The position numbers were made by a program, and so were the translations under genes. Under the pieces are notes generated by a model that saw only the letters and a program-made list of their open reading frames with translations, was not told the DNA's origin and made no database searches. DNA of 64,000 bases from 2-02-FULL-48-14 sp041645035 (GTDB lineage Bacteria; Patescibacteriota; Gracilibacteria; UBA1369; 2-02-FULL-48-14): contig JBAZQU010000001.1 of the NCBI GenBank assembly GCA_041645035.1, positions 42,645-106,644 on the forward strand. Direction: 5' to 3'. This document shows, piece after piece, positions 41,954 to 49,788 of this stretch (positions within the stretch are counted from its first letter, which is position 1; each line of letters opens with the position of its first letter).

Positions 41954-42667
41954 ATGTTTTCAAAAAATAATTCACAAACTGTCTGGGTTGGGCTTAGTTT
42001 TCTTGCCGTTGGATTGATGGCCGGATTGTTGATTTCAAATGGAGGAATCTCCGAGAACTTTGGTAGCGCAAATGAAGAGGCGGTGGCTGCCCCCGATGTG
42101 AATCCGGATGACTTGGAAGTAGTTGATGTGAACGTTGATGACGACGCGGTTTTAGGTGCGGCAGACGCCCCCGTGACCATTGTGGAATTCAGTGATTTCC
42201 AGTGCCCTTACTGCCACACTTTTTATAGCGAAAGTCTACCAAGCATCATTTCTGATTACGTAGATACCGGAAAAGTGAAGCTCGTTTTTCGCGATTTTCC
42301 TTTGAGCGGTCACCCTCAAGCAAATCTTGCGGCTCAAGCTGCGGAATGCGTGGCTCGCACCGATACCGGGGTCAAAAATAGCGAGGCCTATTATGCCTTC
42401 CACAATTGGCTTTTTGAGAATCTAGCCATGTGGTCCGGCAACGACGATGCCATGGAAGTTCTGATTACGGCGGCACAGGATGAACTGGGTGTCGACATTC
42501 GAACTTGTTTGGAAAACGGTGAAATGGCTGATGAAGTGAATGCAGATTTGACCGCCGGCCGAGGATATGGAGTCGGTGGAACGCCTTCCTTCTTCATCAA
42601 TGGAAAAAAACTTGTGGGCGCTTGGCCTTACGAAACCTTTCAAAAGGTGATAGAGTCTGAGCTCTAA
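41954..42667 (+). CDS. DsbA-like membrane-anchored thiol oxidoreductase
   Basis: This 237-residue protein has an N-terminal membrane anchor (VWVGLSFLAVGLMAGLLISN), an acidic linker and a thioredoxin fold with the catalytic motif FSDFQCPYCHTFY (CPYC near residue 89) and cis-proline motif GVGGTPSFFINGKKLVG. It belongs to the DsbA/BdbD-like Thioredoxin_4 group and should form disulfides in exported proteins. Four further cysteines are few, and no DsbB-like partner is in the window. Confidence 0.93.
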   Translation: MFSKNNSQTVWVGLSFLAVGLMAGLLISNGGISENFGSANEEAVAAPDVNPDDLEVVDVNVDDDAVLGAADAPVTIVEFSDFQCPYCHTFYSESLPSIISDYVDTGKVKLVFRDFPLSGHPQANLAAQAAECVARTDTGVKNSEAYYAFHNWLFENLAMWSGNDDAMEVLITAAQDELGVDIRTCLENGEMADEVNADLTAGRGYGVGGTPSFFINGKKLVGAWPYETFQKVIESEL

Positions 42668-42681
42668 TTCCAAGGCAAACT

Positions 42682-44067
42682 ATGTTTTTCGATGAAGTCC
42701 AGCTCGAACTTGAAGGAGGAAAAGGTGGAGATGGGATGGTCTTTTTTCATCGTGAAAAATATGTGGAGTGTGGCGCGCCGGATGGCGGAGACGGTGGAAA
42801 TGGAGGGAATCTGATCCTGGAGGCGGACGACAATTACAACACGCTGCAGCACTTCACCGGAGCGAAGCATTTTGAGGCTAAAGACGGGGAAGGGGGCTTT
42901 AGAAATAATATGGCGGGTCACGCAGGAGAAGACGTTATTTTGAAGGTTCCGGTGGGTACTTTGGTTTATGATCAAGAGACAAAGGAGCTGATGGTGGATC
43001 TTAAAAAACACGGTCAGCGTTTTTTAGCGGCTCGAGGGGGGCGCGGTGGATATGGAAATTCGAATTTTATGTCCAGCATCCGGCAGGCACCGAAGTTTGC
43101 CGAGCTTGGCGATATTGGTGAACACAAAAAAGTGCGTTTTGAATTGCGACTCGTAGCGGATGTGGGTTTAGTAGGATTCCCGTCCGCGGGTAAGTCGACC
43201 TTTATCTCCCACGTTTCTTCCGCTCGACCTAAAATTGCCGCCTATCCTTTCACGACTTTGATACCGAATTTGGGCGTGGTTCACCTTTCAGATTTTGGTG
43301 GAAACAAAAAACAAAGCTTCGTGATTGCAGACATGCCGGGGATTATTGAGGGCGCTTCGGAAGGAAAAGGTCTTGGTGACGCCTTCTTGAAACACATTTC
43401 CCGTACGGCGATTCTTGTTTTTGTGCTCGATCCGTTCTCTTATGAGGAGCGTTCCATCCTTGATCAGTACAAAACCTTGAGAGAGGAACTTAAAAAATAT
43501 GACCCTGAGCTACTCGAGAAAGATTTTTTTGTCGCGCTTAATAAAATTGATTCCATCCCCGAAGAAGATCGTAAAAAGATGCAGAAAGAGTTCCTGAAGG
43601 CATTCCCGAAACTTAAAAAGAATTTCCGACTTATTTCCGGAGTGAGCGGGGAGGGGCTCCCTAAACTCATGCTTGAACTCGCCGTGCTTGTGGAGAAAAA
43701 TCGTAAAAAAGCCCCTGCCATGAGTACCAATGAGGAAGTGATCGAATATAAACCCCAAACTTTGGTCGATGACCGCTCTTTTGAAATAGAAAAATTGGGC
43801 GATGTGGACTTGGGGAAGTTTGAGGAACCCATCGAGGGTCAAACAATTGAAGACGAACTTATACCTGTACGCCCTTTGTTTAAGGTTACGGGCAAGCGAA
43901 TTGAGCAAATTTCCCGAATGACCAACGTGGCATTGGAAGGGTCTTTGGACCGGGTTTACGATGTACTCAAAAAAATGAAAATTCACAATGCTCTACTTCG
44001 ACTAGGTGCAAAAACCGGAGATCTTGTTAAAATAGGACCACACATTTATGAATTCCACGATTTATGA
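42682..44067 (+). CDS. obgE: GTPase ObgE/CgtA
   Basis: This 461-residue GTPase of ribosome assembly and stress control has the glycine-rich Obg domain (ELEGGKGGDGMVFFHREKYV...GPDGG-type repeats), the G domain (GFPSAGKSTF, DMPGIIEGAS, NKIDS, SGVSGEG) and a C-terminal OCT domain (FKVTGKRIEQISRMTNVALEGSLDRVYDVLKKM). It overlaps pth by 4 bp. The common rplU-rpmA-obgE order is rearranged here: rplU follows pth and rpmA is not in the window. Confidence 0.97.
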   Translation: MFFDEVQLELEGGKGGDGMVFFHREKYVECGAPDGGDGGNGGNLILEADDNYNTLQHFTGAKHFEAKDGEGGFRNNMAGHAGEDVILKVPVGTLVYDQETKELMVDLKKHGQRFLAARGGRGGYGNSNFMSSIRQAPKFAELGDIGEHKKVRFELRLVADVGLVGFPSAGKSTFISHVSSARPKIAAYPFTTLIPNLGVVHLSDFGGNKKQSFVIADMPGIIEGASEGKGLGDAFLKHISRTAILVFVLDPFSYEERSILDQYKTLREELKKYDPELLEKDFFVALNKIDSIPEEDRKKMQKEFLKAFPKLKKNFRLISGVSGEGLPKLMLELAVLVEKNRKKAPAMSTNEEVIEYKPQTLVDDRSFEIEKLGDVDLGKFEEPIEGQTIEDELIPVRPLFKVTGKRIEQISRMTNVALEGSLDRVYDVLKKMKIHNALLRLGAKTGDLVKIGPHIYEFHDL

Positions 44068-44600
44068 AGATAATCTGCGGCCTCGGAAATCCCGGTAAAA
44101 AATACAACAATACTCGCCATAACGTGGGCTTTGCTTTTATTGCGGAGTTTGCTAAAAAACATGAATTTCCTCCTTTTGAGGAGTGGGGGAAGTCTCTGGT
44201 GAGCATAAAGGGCACGGGTGAGGGCAAAATTCTGCTTATGCTGCCCCTCACTTATATGAATCTTTCGGGGGAAGCCGTTCGAGAAGTTGTGGACTATTAT
44301 AAGGTTGAATCGAAGGATTTTTACACGGTCTACGATGATGTGGATTTACCTTTAGGCACGCTTCGTTTCCGCAAAAAGGGCTCTGCCGGCACTCACAATG
44401 GGATGAAATCGGTGGTCCAGCACTTGGCTACCATGGATTTCCCCAGATTGCGCATCGGGATTGAATCACGTGGAGAAATGGCCCCCGAGCAGTTGGAACT
44501 TTATGATTTTGTCTTGGCTCCTTTTCTACCTGACGAATTGCCGATTTTGAAGAAAGCCATTGAAGAAGGCATGGAAATTATGGAAAAAGCCCTTGCCTAA
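44064..44600 (+). CDS. pth: Peptidyl-tRNA hydrolase
   Basis: Pth releases tRNA from peptidyl-tRNA that has dropped off the ribosome. The 178-residue protein has GLGNPGKKYNNTRHNVGF (catalytic His), LPLTYMNLSGEAV, VYDDVDLPLGTLRFRKKGSAGTHNGMKS and DFPRLRIGI. The start overlaps obgE by 4 bp, implying coupling. Confidence 0.97.
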   Translation: MKIICGLGNPGKKYNNTRHNVGFAFIAEFAKKHEFPPFEEWGKSLVSIKGTGEGKILLMLPLTYMNLSGEAVREVVDYYKVESKDFYTVYDDVDLPLGTLRFRKKGSAGTHNGMKSVVQHLATMDFPRLRIGIESRGEMAPEQLELYDFVLAPFLPDELPILKKAIEEGMEIMEKALA

Positions 44601-44645
44601 CCGAGAAATATTCCGTAGAGTAGCCCCGATTTAAATTTAAAACCT

Positions 44646-45083
44646 ATGTTTGCAGTCGTCTATCTTGGTGGGAAACAATATCGTCTTCGTGAAAAGGACG
44701 AGGTTGAGGTTGAAAAAGTGGATACGGAAGAAGGAAAGAACTTCAAAATCAACGAAGTGCTTTTGATGGCTGAAGAGGATGGTAGCGTTATGAAAGTAGG
44801 TACGCCTTTTGTAGCCGGAGCTCACGTGGAATGTCAGGTTCTTGAGCAAGGAAAAGGAGAAAAGCTGTATATTGAGACCTACCAATCCAAAAAACGCACT
44901 CACCGCCGCCAAGGTCACCGTCAATTTTTCAGCACCATCAAGGTCCTGAAGATTTCCGCGGTTGAAAAGAAGGTGAGCGCCGTGAAGGCCGTCAAAGAAG
45001 AACCTGTTGCTGCAAAACCTGTTGCTACAAAGAAGCCGGCAGTCAAAAAAGCGGCAGTCAAAAAGGTGGCCAAGGCTAAGTAA
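44646..45083 (+). CDS. rplU: 50S ribosomal protein L21 with a basic C-terminal tail
   Basis: L21 core covers residues 1-105 (MFAVVYLGGKQYRLREKDEVEVEKV ... YKSKKRTHRRQGHRQ-type RNA-binding segment). About 40 extra residues at the C-terminus are repeats rich in Ala, Lys and Val (AVKKAAVKKVAKAK), resembling histone H1-like tails. The tail may bind rRNA or be disordered. Its end overlaps the convergent pseudouridine synthase by 8 bp. A TAGAGT box at 44612-44617 may serve as a -10 element. Confidence 0.95.
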   Translation: MFAVVYLGGKQYRLREKDEVEVEKVDTEEGKNFKINEVLLMAEEDGSVMKVGTPFVAGAHVECQVLEQGKGEKLYIETYQSKKRTHRRQGHRQFFSTIKVLKISAVEKKVSAVKAVKEEPVAAKPVATKKPAVKKAAVKKVAKAK

Positions 45084-45975
45084 TCGGGATGTTCTGTAAG
45101 TCCTTCGGAAGAGCAGCTTCAAAGGTCTTTCCATCGATTTCGATCTTTTGAGCGTGGAGGAATTGTCGGGTGAGGCCGTGTTTTTCCTTGAATTCTTCAT
45201 TCAACTTTTTGTCCCCGTAAACACTGTCGCCAACTACCGGGTGACCGATACTGGCCAGGTGAACGCGGATTTGGTGAGTTCGGCCGGTTTCAATATTCAC
45301 TTTAAGCAAACTGACCCCACGATACGCAGCCAGCATTTCAAAAGTGGTGATGGCGTTTTTACCCTGATGACTCACGGCCATTTTTTTACGGTCGGTAGTG
45401 CTGCGTCTGATGGGCGCCTCGATGCGGCCTTTTTGAGATTTAGGCTGACCTTTAACTAGCGCAAGGTAGGTCTTTTTAACCTTTCGATCGTGGAAAAGTT
45501 TGGTCAACTTTTGGTGTGTTACGTCATTTTTGGCGATGAGGAGCACGCCGGACGTATCTTTATCGAGGCGGTGCACGATGCCGGGACGTTTTTCACCGCC
45601 AATTCCACTCAGATTTTTGCAATGGGCGAGCACGGCGTGAACAATAGTCCCCTCACTGTGCCCGGATTCGTCGGGATGAACCACCATGCCGGCCGGTTTA
45701 TTTATTACGAGCATGTTTTTATCTTCAAAAATAACGTCCAAAGCTATTTTCTCGCCTTTGAGGGTGGATGCTTTAGCCACAGGGATTCTATACAAAAGCT
45801 CGTCCCCGATTTTCACGCGCGTATTGGCTTTTTCAGATTTGTGGTTGAGGTAAACGCAGTCTTCTTTGATGAGCCGTTGAACCTGGTTGCGGGAAATGTT
45901 TAAAAAATCCACTAAAAACTGGTCGAGACGTTGCCCTTCGTCTTTTTTCTTAAATTTGTAGCTTTGAAATTGCAT
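45076..45975 (-). CDS. RluA/RluD family pseudouridine synthase
   Basis: This 299-residue protein has an N-terminal S4 RNA-binding domain (QRLDQFLVDFLNISRNQVQRLIKED) and the catalytic RLDKDTSGVLLIAKN motif, followed by the ETGRTHQIRVHLASIGHPVVGD motif. It makes pseudouridine in 23S rRNA; assignment to RluD (1911/1915/1917) is likely from the S4 domain but not certain. Confidence 0.93.
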   Translation of the reverse strand: MQFQSYKFKKKDEGQRLDQFLVDFLNISRNQVQRLIKEDCVYLNHKSEKANTRVKIGDELLYRIPVAKASTLKGEKIALDVIFEDKNMLVINKPAGMVVHPDESGHSEGTIVHAVLAHCKNLSGIGGEKRPGIVHRLDKDTSGVLLIAKNDVTHQKLTKLFHDRKVKKTYLALVKGQPKSQKGRIEAPIRRSTTDRKKMAVSHQGKNAITTFEMLAAYRGVSLLKVNIETGRTHQIRVHLASIGHPVVGDSVYGDKKLNEEFKEKHGLTRQFLHAQKIEIDGKTFEAALPKDLQNIPIT

Positions 45976-46026
45976 TTTAGGAGGGCTTTTGTTAACCTGA
46001 GCTAAGTAATCTTACAGGAAAAAACT

Positions 46027-47229
46027 ATGTCCGTGAATACAGACGAAAAAGCGGTTGATCAACTTCTTTCTTTGGGCGTCGCCGATGTGATTGTAAAAAA
46101 GGACCTGAAGGAGAAGCTGATGAGCGGAAAACAACTTCGCATTAAGCTGGGGATCGACCCCACGGGTTTTGATCTGCATCTGGGGCACATGGTGGTGGTG
46201 CGCAAGCTGCGCGAATTCCAGGAATTGGGACATCAAATCATTTTACTTTTTGGAAATTTTACAGGTCAAATTGGGGATCCGTCAGGAAAATCGGAAACCA
46301 GACCACTTCGTACGCAAGCCGAACTCGAGAAAAATGCTGAGCATTATTTGAAGCAAGTTTCTGGAATTCTCGATATAAAAAAGGTTGAAGTTCGTTGGAA
46401 TGCCGAATGGCTCGCGCCGCTCAGTTTATCAGATGTAGTTTTATTGGCTTCGCAGTTTACGGTTGCGCAAATGATGGATCGCGACATGTTTCAGGAACGC
46501 GTGAAAAAAGATCAGCCAATCTCACTTCACGAATTTTTATATCCGTTAATGGTAGGTTACGATTCCGTGGCTTTGAAGGCTGACGTTGAGCTTGGTGGAA
46601 CAGATCAAACTTTCAATTTGTTAGCGTGTAGGCCGATTCAGAAGGCTTATGGGCAGGAGCCACAAAATGTTTTAACAGTTCCTCTTTTGCTTGGTACCGA
46701 TGGCGCCATGAAAATGGGGAAGACCACCGGAAATTACATTGGGGTAAGCGAAAAGCCCGAAGATATTTTTGGGAAAACCATGTCGATTCCCGATCATCTT
46801 ATTTTGACCTACTGCGAGCTGGCCGGACGGATGGACGAGGCTGAAGTTGCCGAATTCAAAAAGCGTTTGGAGGGCGGCGAAAACCCTCTCAATTTAAAGA
46901 TGGAACTCGGACACGCAATTGTGGAGCTGTATCATGGCGAAAAAGCGGCTCACATGGCCGAGGAACATTTCAAGACCGTTCATCAAAAGAAAGAAGTGCC
47001 GGATGATGTGGAAGAAGTGGCGCTCCAGGGTCCCAAATGGAATATTGTGGACTTGATTTGCGAACTGAAACTCGCCGCCACCAAGAGCGATGCGCGCCGA
47101 CTTGTGGAAGGTGGAGGGGTAAAGTGGGAAGGAAAAAAGTTGGAAGACGTGAAGACTGAAGTGGCTCTGACAAAAAAAGGTGCGCTATTGCAGGTTGGAA
47201 AGAGGAATTTTAGGAGGGTGAAGGGGTAA
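46027..47229 (+). CDS. tyrS: Tyrosyl-tRNA synthetase
   Basis: This 400-residue class I synthetase has the HIGH-like motif FDLHLGHMV, the tyrosine site segment and the KMSKS loop as MKMGKTTGNYIG, and a C-terminal S4 domain (LICELKLAATKSDARRLVEGGGVKWEGKKL). The KMGKT variant and the 400-residue length match the TyrZ-like group. A good -10 box is not obvious; ATG 46027 follows an A-rich leader without a Shine-Dalgarno. Confidence 0.96.
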   Translation: MSVNTDEKAVDQLLSLGVADVIVKKDLKEKLMSGKQLRIKLGIDPTGFDLHLGHMVVVRKLREFQELGHQIILLFGNFTGQIGDPSGKSETRPLRTQAELEKNAEHYLKQVSGILDIKKVEVRWNAEWLAPLSLSDVVLLASQFTVAQMMDRDMFQERVKKDQPISLHEFLYPLMVGYDSVALKADVELGGTDQTFNLLACRPIQKAYGQEPQNVLTVPLLLGTDGAMKMGKTTGNYIGVSEKPEDIFGKTMSIPDHLILTYCELAGRMDEAEVAEFKKRLEGGENPLNLKMELGHAIVELYHGEKAAHMAEEHFKTVHQKKEVPDDVEEVALQGPKWNIVDLICELKLAATKSDARRLVEGGGVKWEGKKLEDVKTEVALTKKGALLQVGKRNFRRVKG

Positions 47230-47239
47230 ATACTCCGAG

Positions 47240-47268
47240 TTGACGAAAGGGTAACTCTCGTGTAACAT
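47240..47268 (+). promoter_or_regulatory. Promoter upstream of the tRNA-recG region
   Basis: TTGACG (47240-47245), 17-bp spacer, TAACAT (47263-47268). Transcripts would pass a UUCG hairpin at 47329-47342 before the tRNA at 47378. A second -10-like TATATT at 47353-47358 could start the tRNA directly. Confidence 0.55.
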
Positions 47269-47328
47269 TTAAATGTAAGCCGAGGTGCTGTGGTTATCTA
47301 CAGCTACTCCTAGGTGTCAACAGAAGCT

Positions 47329-47350
47329 CTTTCTTCGGAAGGGGTTTTTC
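47329..47350 (+). terminator. UUCG-loop terminator-like hairpin
   Basis: Stem CTTTC / GAAGG around a TTCG tetraloop (47329-47342) followed by GGTTTTTC. It lies between the promoter at 47240 and the tRNA at 47378, so it could end tyrS readthrough or attenuate the tRNA-recG transcript. The stem is short and holds one G-U pair. Confidence 0.5.
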
Positions 47351-47377
47351 TGTATATTCGCATTTGCCTGGTGAAGC

Positions 47378-47455
47378 GGGGCTGTAGCTTAATCGGCTAA
47401 AGCACCTCGGTTTGGCACCTAGGGGATGCGAGTTCAAATCTCGTCGGCTCCACCA
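47378..47455 (+). tRNA. tRNA with alanine acceptor identity and an atypical anticodon arm
   Basis: Acceptor GGGGCTG/CGGCTCC includes G3:U70, the alanine identity pair, with A73 and encoded CCA. The D arm (GCTT...AAGC) and T arm (GCGAG-TTCAAAT-CTCGT) are normal. The anticodon arm is one base longer than standard. A 6-bp stem CCTCGG/CCTAGG with one C-T mismatch leaves the 7-nt loop TTTGGCA, giving anticodon UGG (Pro) but an unusual C37. Read one base later, GGC (Ala) with A37 would need a distorted 8- or 9-nt loop. Isotype is therefore uncertain; Ala is favoured from the acceptor. Confidence 0.75.
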
Positions 47456-47476
47456 GGCATTTTTGTTTCCCTTTTT

Positions 47477-49537
47477 ATGCTTGATAATCGACTCGATTCT
47501 ACGACTCTGAAAACCCGAGATTCTTACGTGGCCAAACTCAAAGAGATGGGCATTAAGACTCTGCGGGATTTGCTGACGTATTTTCCGCGGGCGTATCGAG
47601 ATGAGCAGGAGTTTACGCGCATCAATGAGATGCGGACGGATGAGGTGAATGTGGTGCAAGGACGCATCAAATCGATCTTAAATATTTCCACCAGGGGAGG
47701 GAAGGTGATGACTAAAGCCGTGGTGGCCGACGAAACGGGAGAAGTACCGGTTTTATGGTTCAATCAGCGGCACATCAAGCAACTATTTTTTAAAGGAAGT
47801 GAGATTGTTTTGACCGGAAAACTCAAATTTGAACGGGGGAGGAGCATGCTGCTGAGCCCTAAGTACGAAAAACCTTCTGCAACGCTGCTGCACACGGGCC
47901 GAATCGTGCCGGTTTACCCTGAAAAAGATGAGATTACGTCCAAGTGGTTGCGGGAAAAAATCCACATGGTTTTGCCGTACGCACAGTATTTTGAGGAGTA
48001 TATGCCGCAGTGGATTTTGGAAGAAGCGGCGCTGATGAGTTTGCCGGACGCCATTTATCATGTGCATTTCGCCAAAGATGAGGAGCATTTGACCAAAGCC
48101 CGCGAACGTTTGGCTTTCGACGAACTTTTTATACTGCAATTCCTGGCGCTGAAGCGGAAAAAACTGTGGCAAAGTGAATTTTCCGGCGAGGCTCGAGAAC
48201 AGGAGCAGACTGGGCTTCGCCCAGGAGTCGATCTGGAGGCTTTTTTGGATTCTTTACCCTTCAAATTGACCGGTGCACAATTTCGAGTGATAGCGGAGAT
48301 TTTTGAAGACTTTGCGAAGAACTATCCCATGATGCGACTCATTCAAGGCGATGTGGGCGCGGGTAAAACGGTGGTAGCGGCGGCGGCGATTTACGCCATG
48401 AAACAAGCAGGTTTGCAGTCTGCGCTGATGGCGCCCACGGAAATTTTAGCACGGCAGCATTTTAAAACTTTGGTGCGTCTGCTGACCCCTTTTGAGCTTA
48501 ACGTGCAGATTTTAACAGGTTCAAGTTCGACCGGTGAATACGAGCAAGTCACACGTCAATTGGCCACTGGCACTTGTGACTTGGTGATCGGTACGCATGC
48601 GCTCATCCAAGAGGGCATTCAATTTTCCAAACTCGGCCTTGCCGTGATTGATGAGCAACATCGCTTTGGAGTGAAACAACGCGCGGTCTTTAAAATGCAC
48701 GGTAGTCCGCACATGCTCAGTCTTTCCGCAACGCCGATACCACGTACTATGGCGCTGACGCTTTATGGAGACCAGGACCTTTCGACCTTGGACGAACTCC
48801 CGCCCGGCCGTCAGGAAATTGTGACACGATTGGTGCCGGAAGATAAACGCAACGACGCTTACTTGTGGATTTCGGATCAAGTGGCGAAGGGTCGGCAAGT
48901 ATTCATTATTTGTCCGCTCATTGAAGAGTCCGACGCCATTCAGGTGAAGGCGGTGACGTTGGAATATGAGCGTCTTAGAACGGATGTTTTTCCGCAACAC
49001 CGCCTGGCGCTTTTACACGGACGCATGAAGGCTGAAGAAAAAGACTCCATCATGAAACAATTTGCCGCCGGTGAAGTGGATATTCTGGTTTCCACTTCCG
49101 TGGTGGAAGTAGGAATAGACGTGCCCAATGCCACCATCATGATGATCGAGGGCGCGGACCGTTTTGGCTTGGCCCAACTTCATCAATTTAGGGGGAGGGT
49201 CGGGCGAGGCGAATATCAGTCTTATTGTTTCCTCTTTTCAGATTCAAATGCCGATGCGGCCTTGCAGAGACTTAAATTTATGGTGAAATATAATTCAGGC
49301 TTCGATTTAGCCGAACTCGACTTGCAAATGCGTGGTCCCGGAGAAATCTATGGAATTAAACAAAGTGGTATTCCGGATTTAAAAATGGCGAGTTACACGG
49401 ACTTGGCGATGTTGAGCAAGGTACGTGCATACGCACAGCGACTTGTAGGCGAAGACCACGAACTAAGCAAGTATCCCAAGTTCCGAGAGAAAATCACCAA
49501 AATAGAGGCACAGGCCGAATTGGGGGACGCATCCTAA
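47477..49537 (+). CDS. recG: ATP-dependent DNA helicase RecG
   Basis: RecG remodels stalled forks and Holliday junctions. The 686-residue protein has an OB-fold wedge domain (about 60-150), Walker A GDVGAGKT (Lys297), DEQH box, the TATPIPRT-like motif LSATPIPRTMALTLYGDQDLSTLDELPPGR, and helicase motifs V-VI (VGIDVPNATIMMIEGADRFGLAQLHQFRGRVGR). ATG 47477 is 22 bp after the tRNA. The linker before the helicase core (REQEQTGLRPG) is encoded by a copy of the 28-bp dispersed repeat, in frame. Confidence 0.96.
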   Translation: MLDNRLDSTTLKTRDSYVAKLKEMGIKTLRDLLTYFPRAYRDEQEFTRINEMRTDEVNVVQGRIKSILNISTRGGKVMTKAVVADETGEVPVLWFNQRHIKQLFFKGSEIVLTGKLKFERGRSMLLSPKYEKPSATLLHTGRIVPVYPEKDEITSKWLREKIHMVLPYAQYFEEYMPQWILEEAALMSLPDAIYHVHFAKDEEHLTKARERLAFDELFILQFLALKRKKLWQSEFSGEAREQEQTGLRPGVDLEAFLDSLPFKLTGAQFRVIAEIFEDFAKNYPMMRLIQGDVGAGKTVVAAAAIYAMKQAGLQSALMAPTEILARQHFKTLVRLLTPFELNVQILTGSSSTGEYEQVTRQLATGTCDLVIGTHALIQEGIQFSKLGLAVIDEQHRFGVKQRAVFKMHGSPHMLSLSATPIPRTMALTLYGDQDLSTLDELPPGRQEIVTRLVPEDKRNDAYLWISDQVAKGRQVFIICPLIEESDAIQVKAVTLEYERLRTDVFPQHRLALLHGRMKAEEKDSIMKQFAAGEVDILVSTSVVEVGIDVPNATIMMIEGADRFGLAQLHQFRGRVGRGEYQSYCFLFSDSNADAALQRLKFMVKYNSGFDLAELDLQMRGPGEIYGIKQSGIPDLKMASYTDLAMLSKVRAYAQRLVGEDHELSKYPKFREKITKIEAQAELGDAS
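48200..48227. repeat. Dispersed 28-bp palindromic repeat, copy inside recG
   Basis: Identical to 35362-35389. It adds roughly nine in-frame codons in the linker between the wedge and helicase domains of RecG, a place likely to tolerate insertions. Confidence 0.8.
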
Positions 49538-49638
49538 GTCGTTTTACGAAAAATAACGCGTATAAACGAAGGTTTTTTGTCGCGCCGTTGTAAAGAATGG
49601 ATGGAAGATGGAGAAAGAAGTTGTATGTAACGACAAGT

Positions 49639-49662
49639 GGGTGGTTATACCGGTGACCACCC
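49639..49662. other. Hairpin in the 250-bp recG-to-1271-aa-gene spacer
   Basis: GGGTGGT (49639-49645) pairs with ACCACCC (49656-49662) around a 10-nt loop. No T tract follows. The rest of the spacer 49538-49788 contains no gene I can support; it ends with the promoter at 49760-49768. Confidence 0.4.
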
Positions 49663-49759
49663 GGATCTTCCCTAGAGTTAACTTCGTACAAGATATATTG
49701 TGCGGGATTAGAGAAGAGTAGGGAAAGCCCCTCCCTCCCTTTCAATAATCTGCAAAATC

Positions 49760-49768
49760 TGGTATAAT
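49760..49768 (+). promoter_or_regulatory. Extended -10 promoter of the 1271-aa gene
   Basis: TGGTATAAT, preceded by AAAATC as in the surface-protein promoter, lies 20 bp before ATG 49789. The leader has no Shine-Dalgarno and ends CCGTATGGC, like the two related leaders at 2257 and 16454. Confidence 0.75.
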
Positions 49769-49788
49769 AATTAGATTTAAATAACCGT

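Noticed and set aside
41260..42180. 306-residue frame on the minus strand across yqeY, tRNA-Leu and the dsbA-like gene
   Set aside because: It reads through a tRNA and antisense to two real genes.
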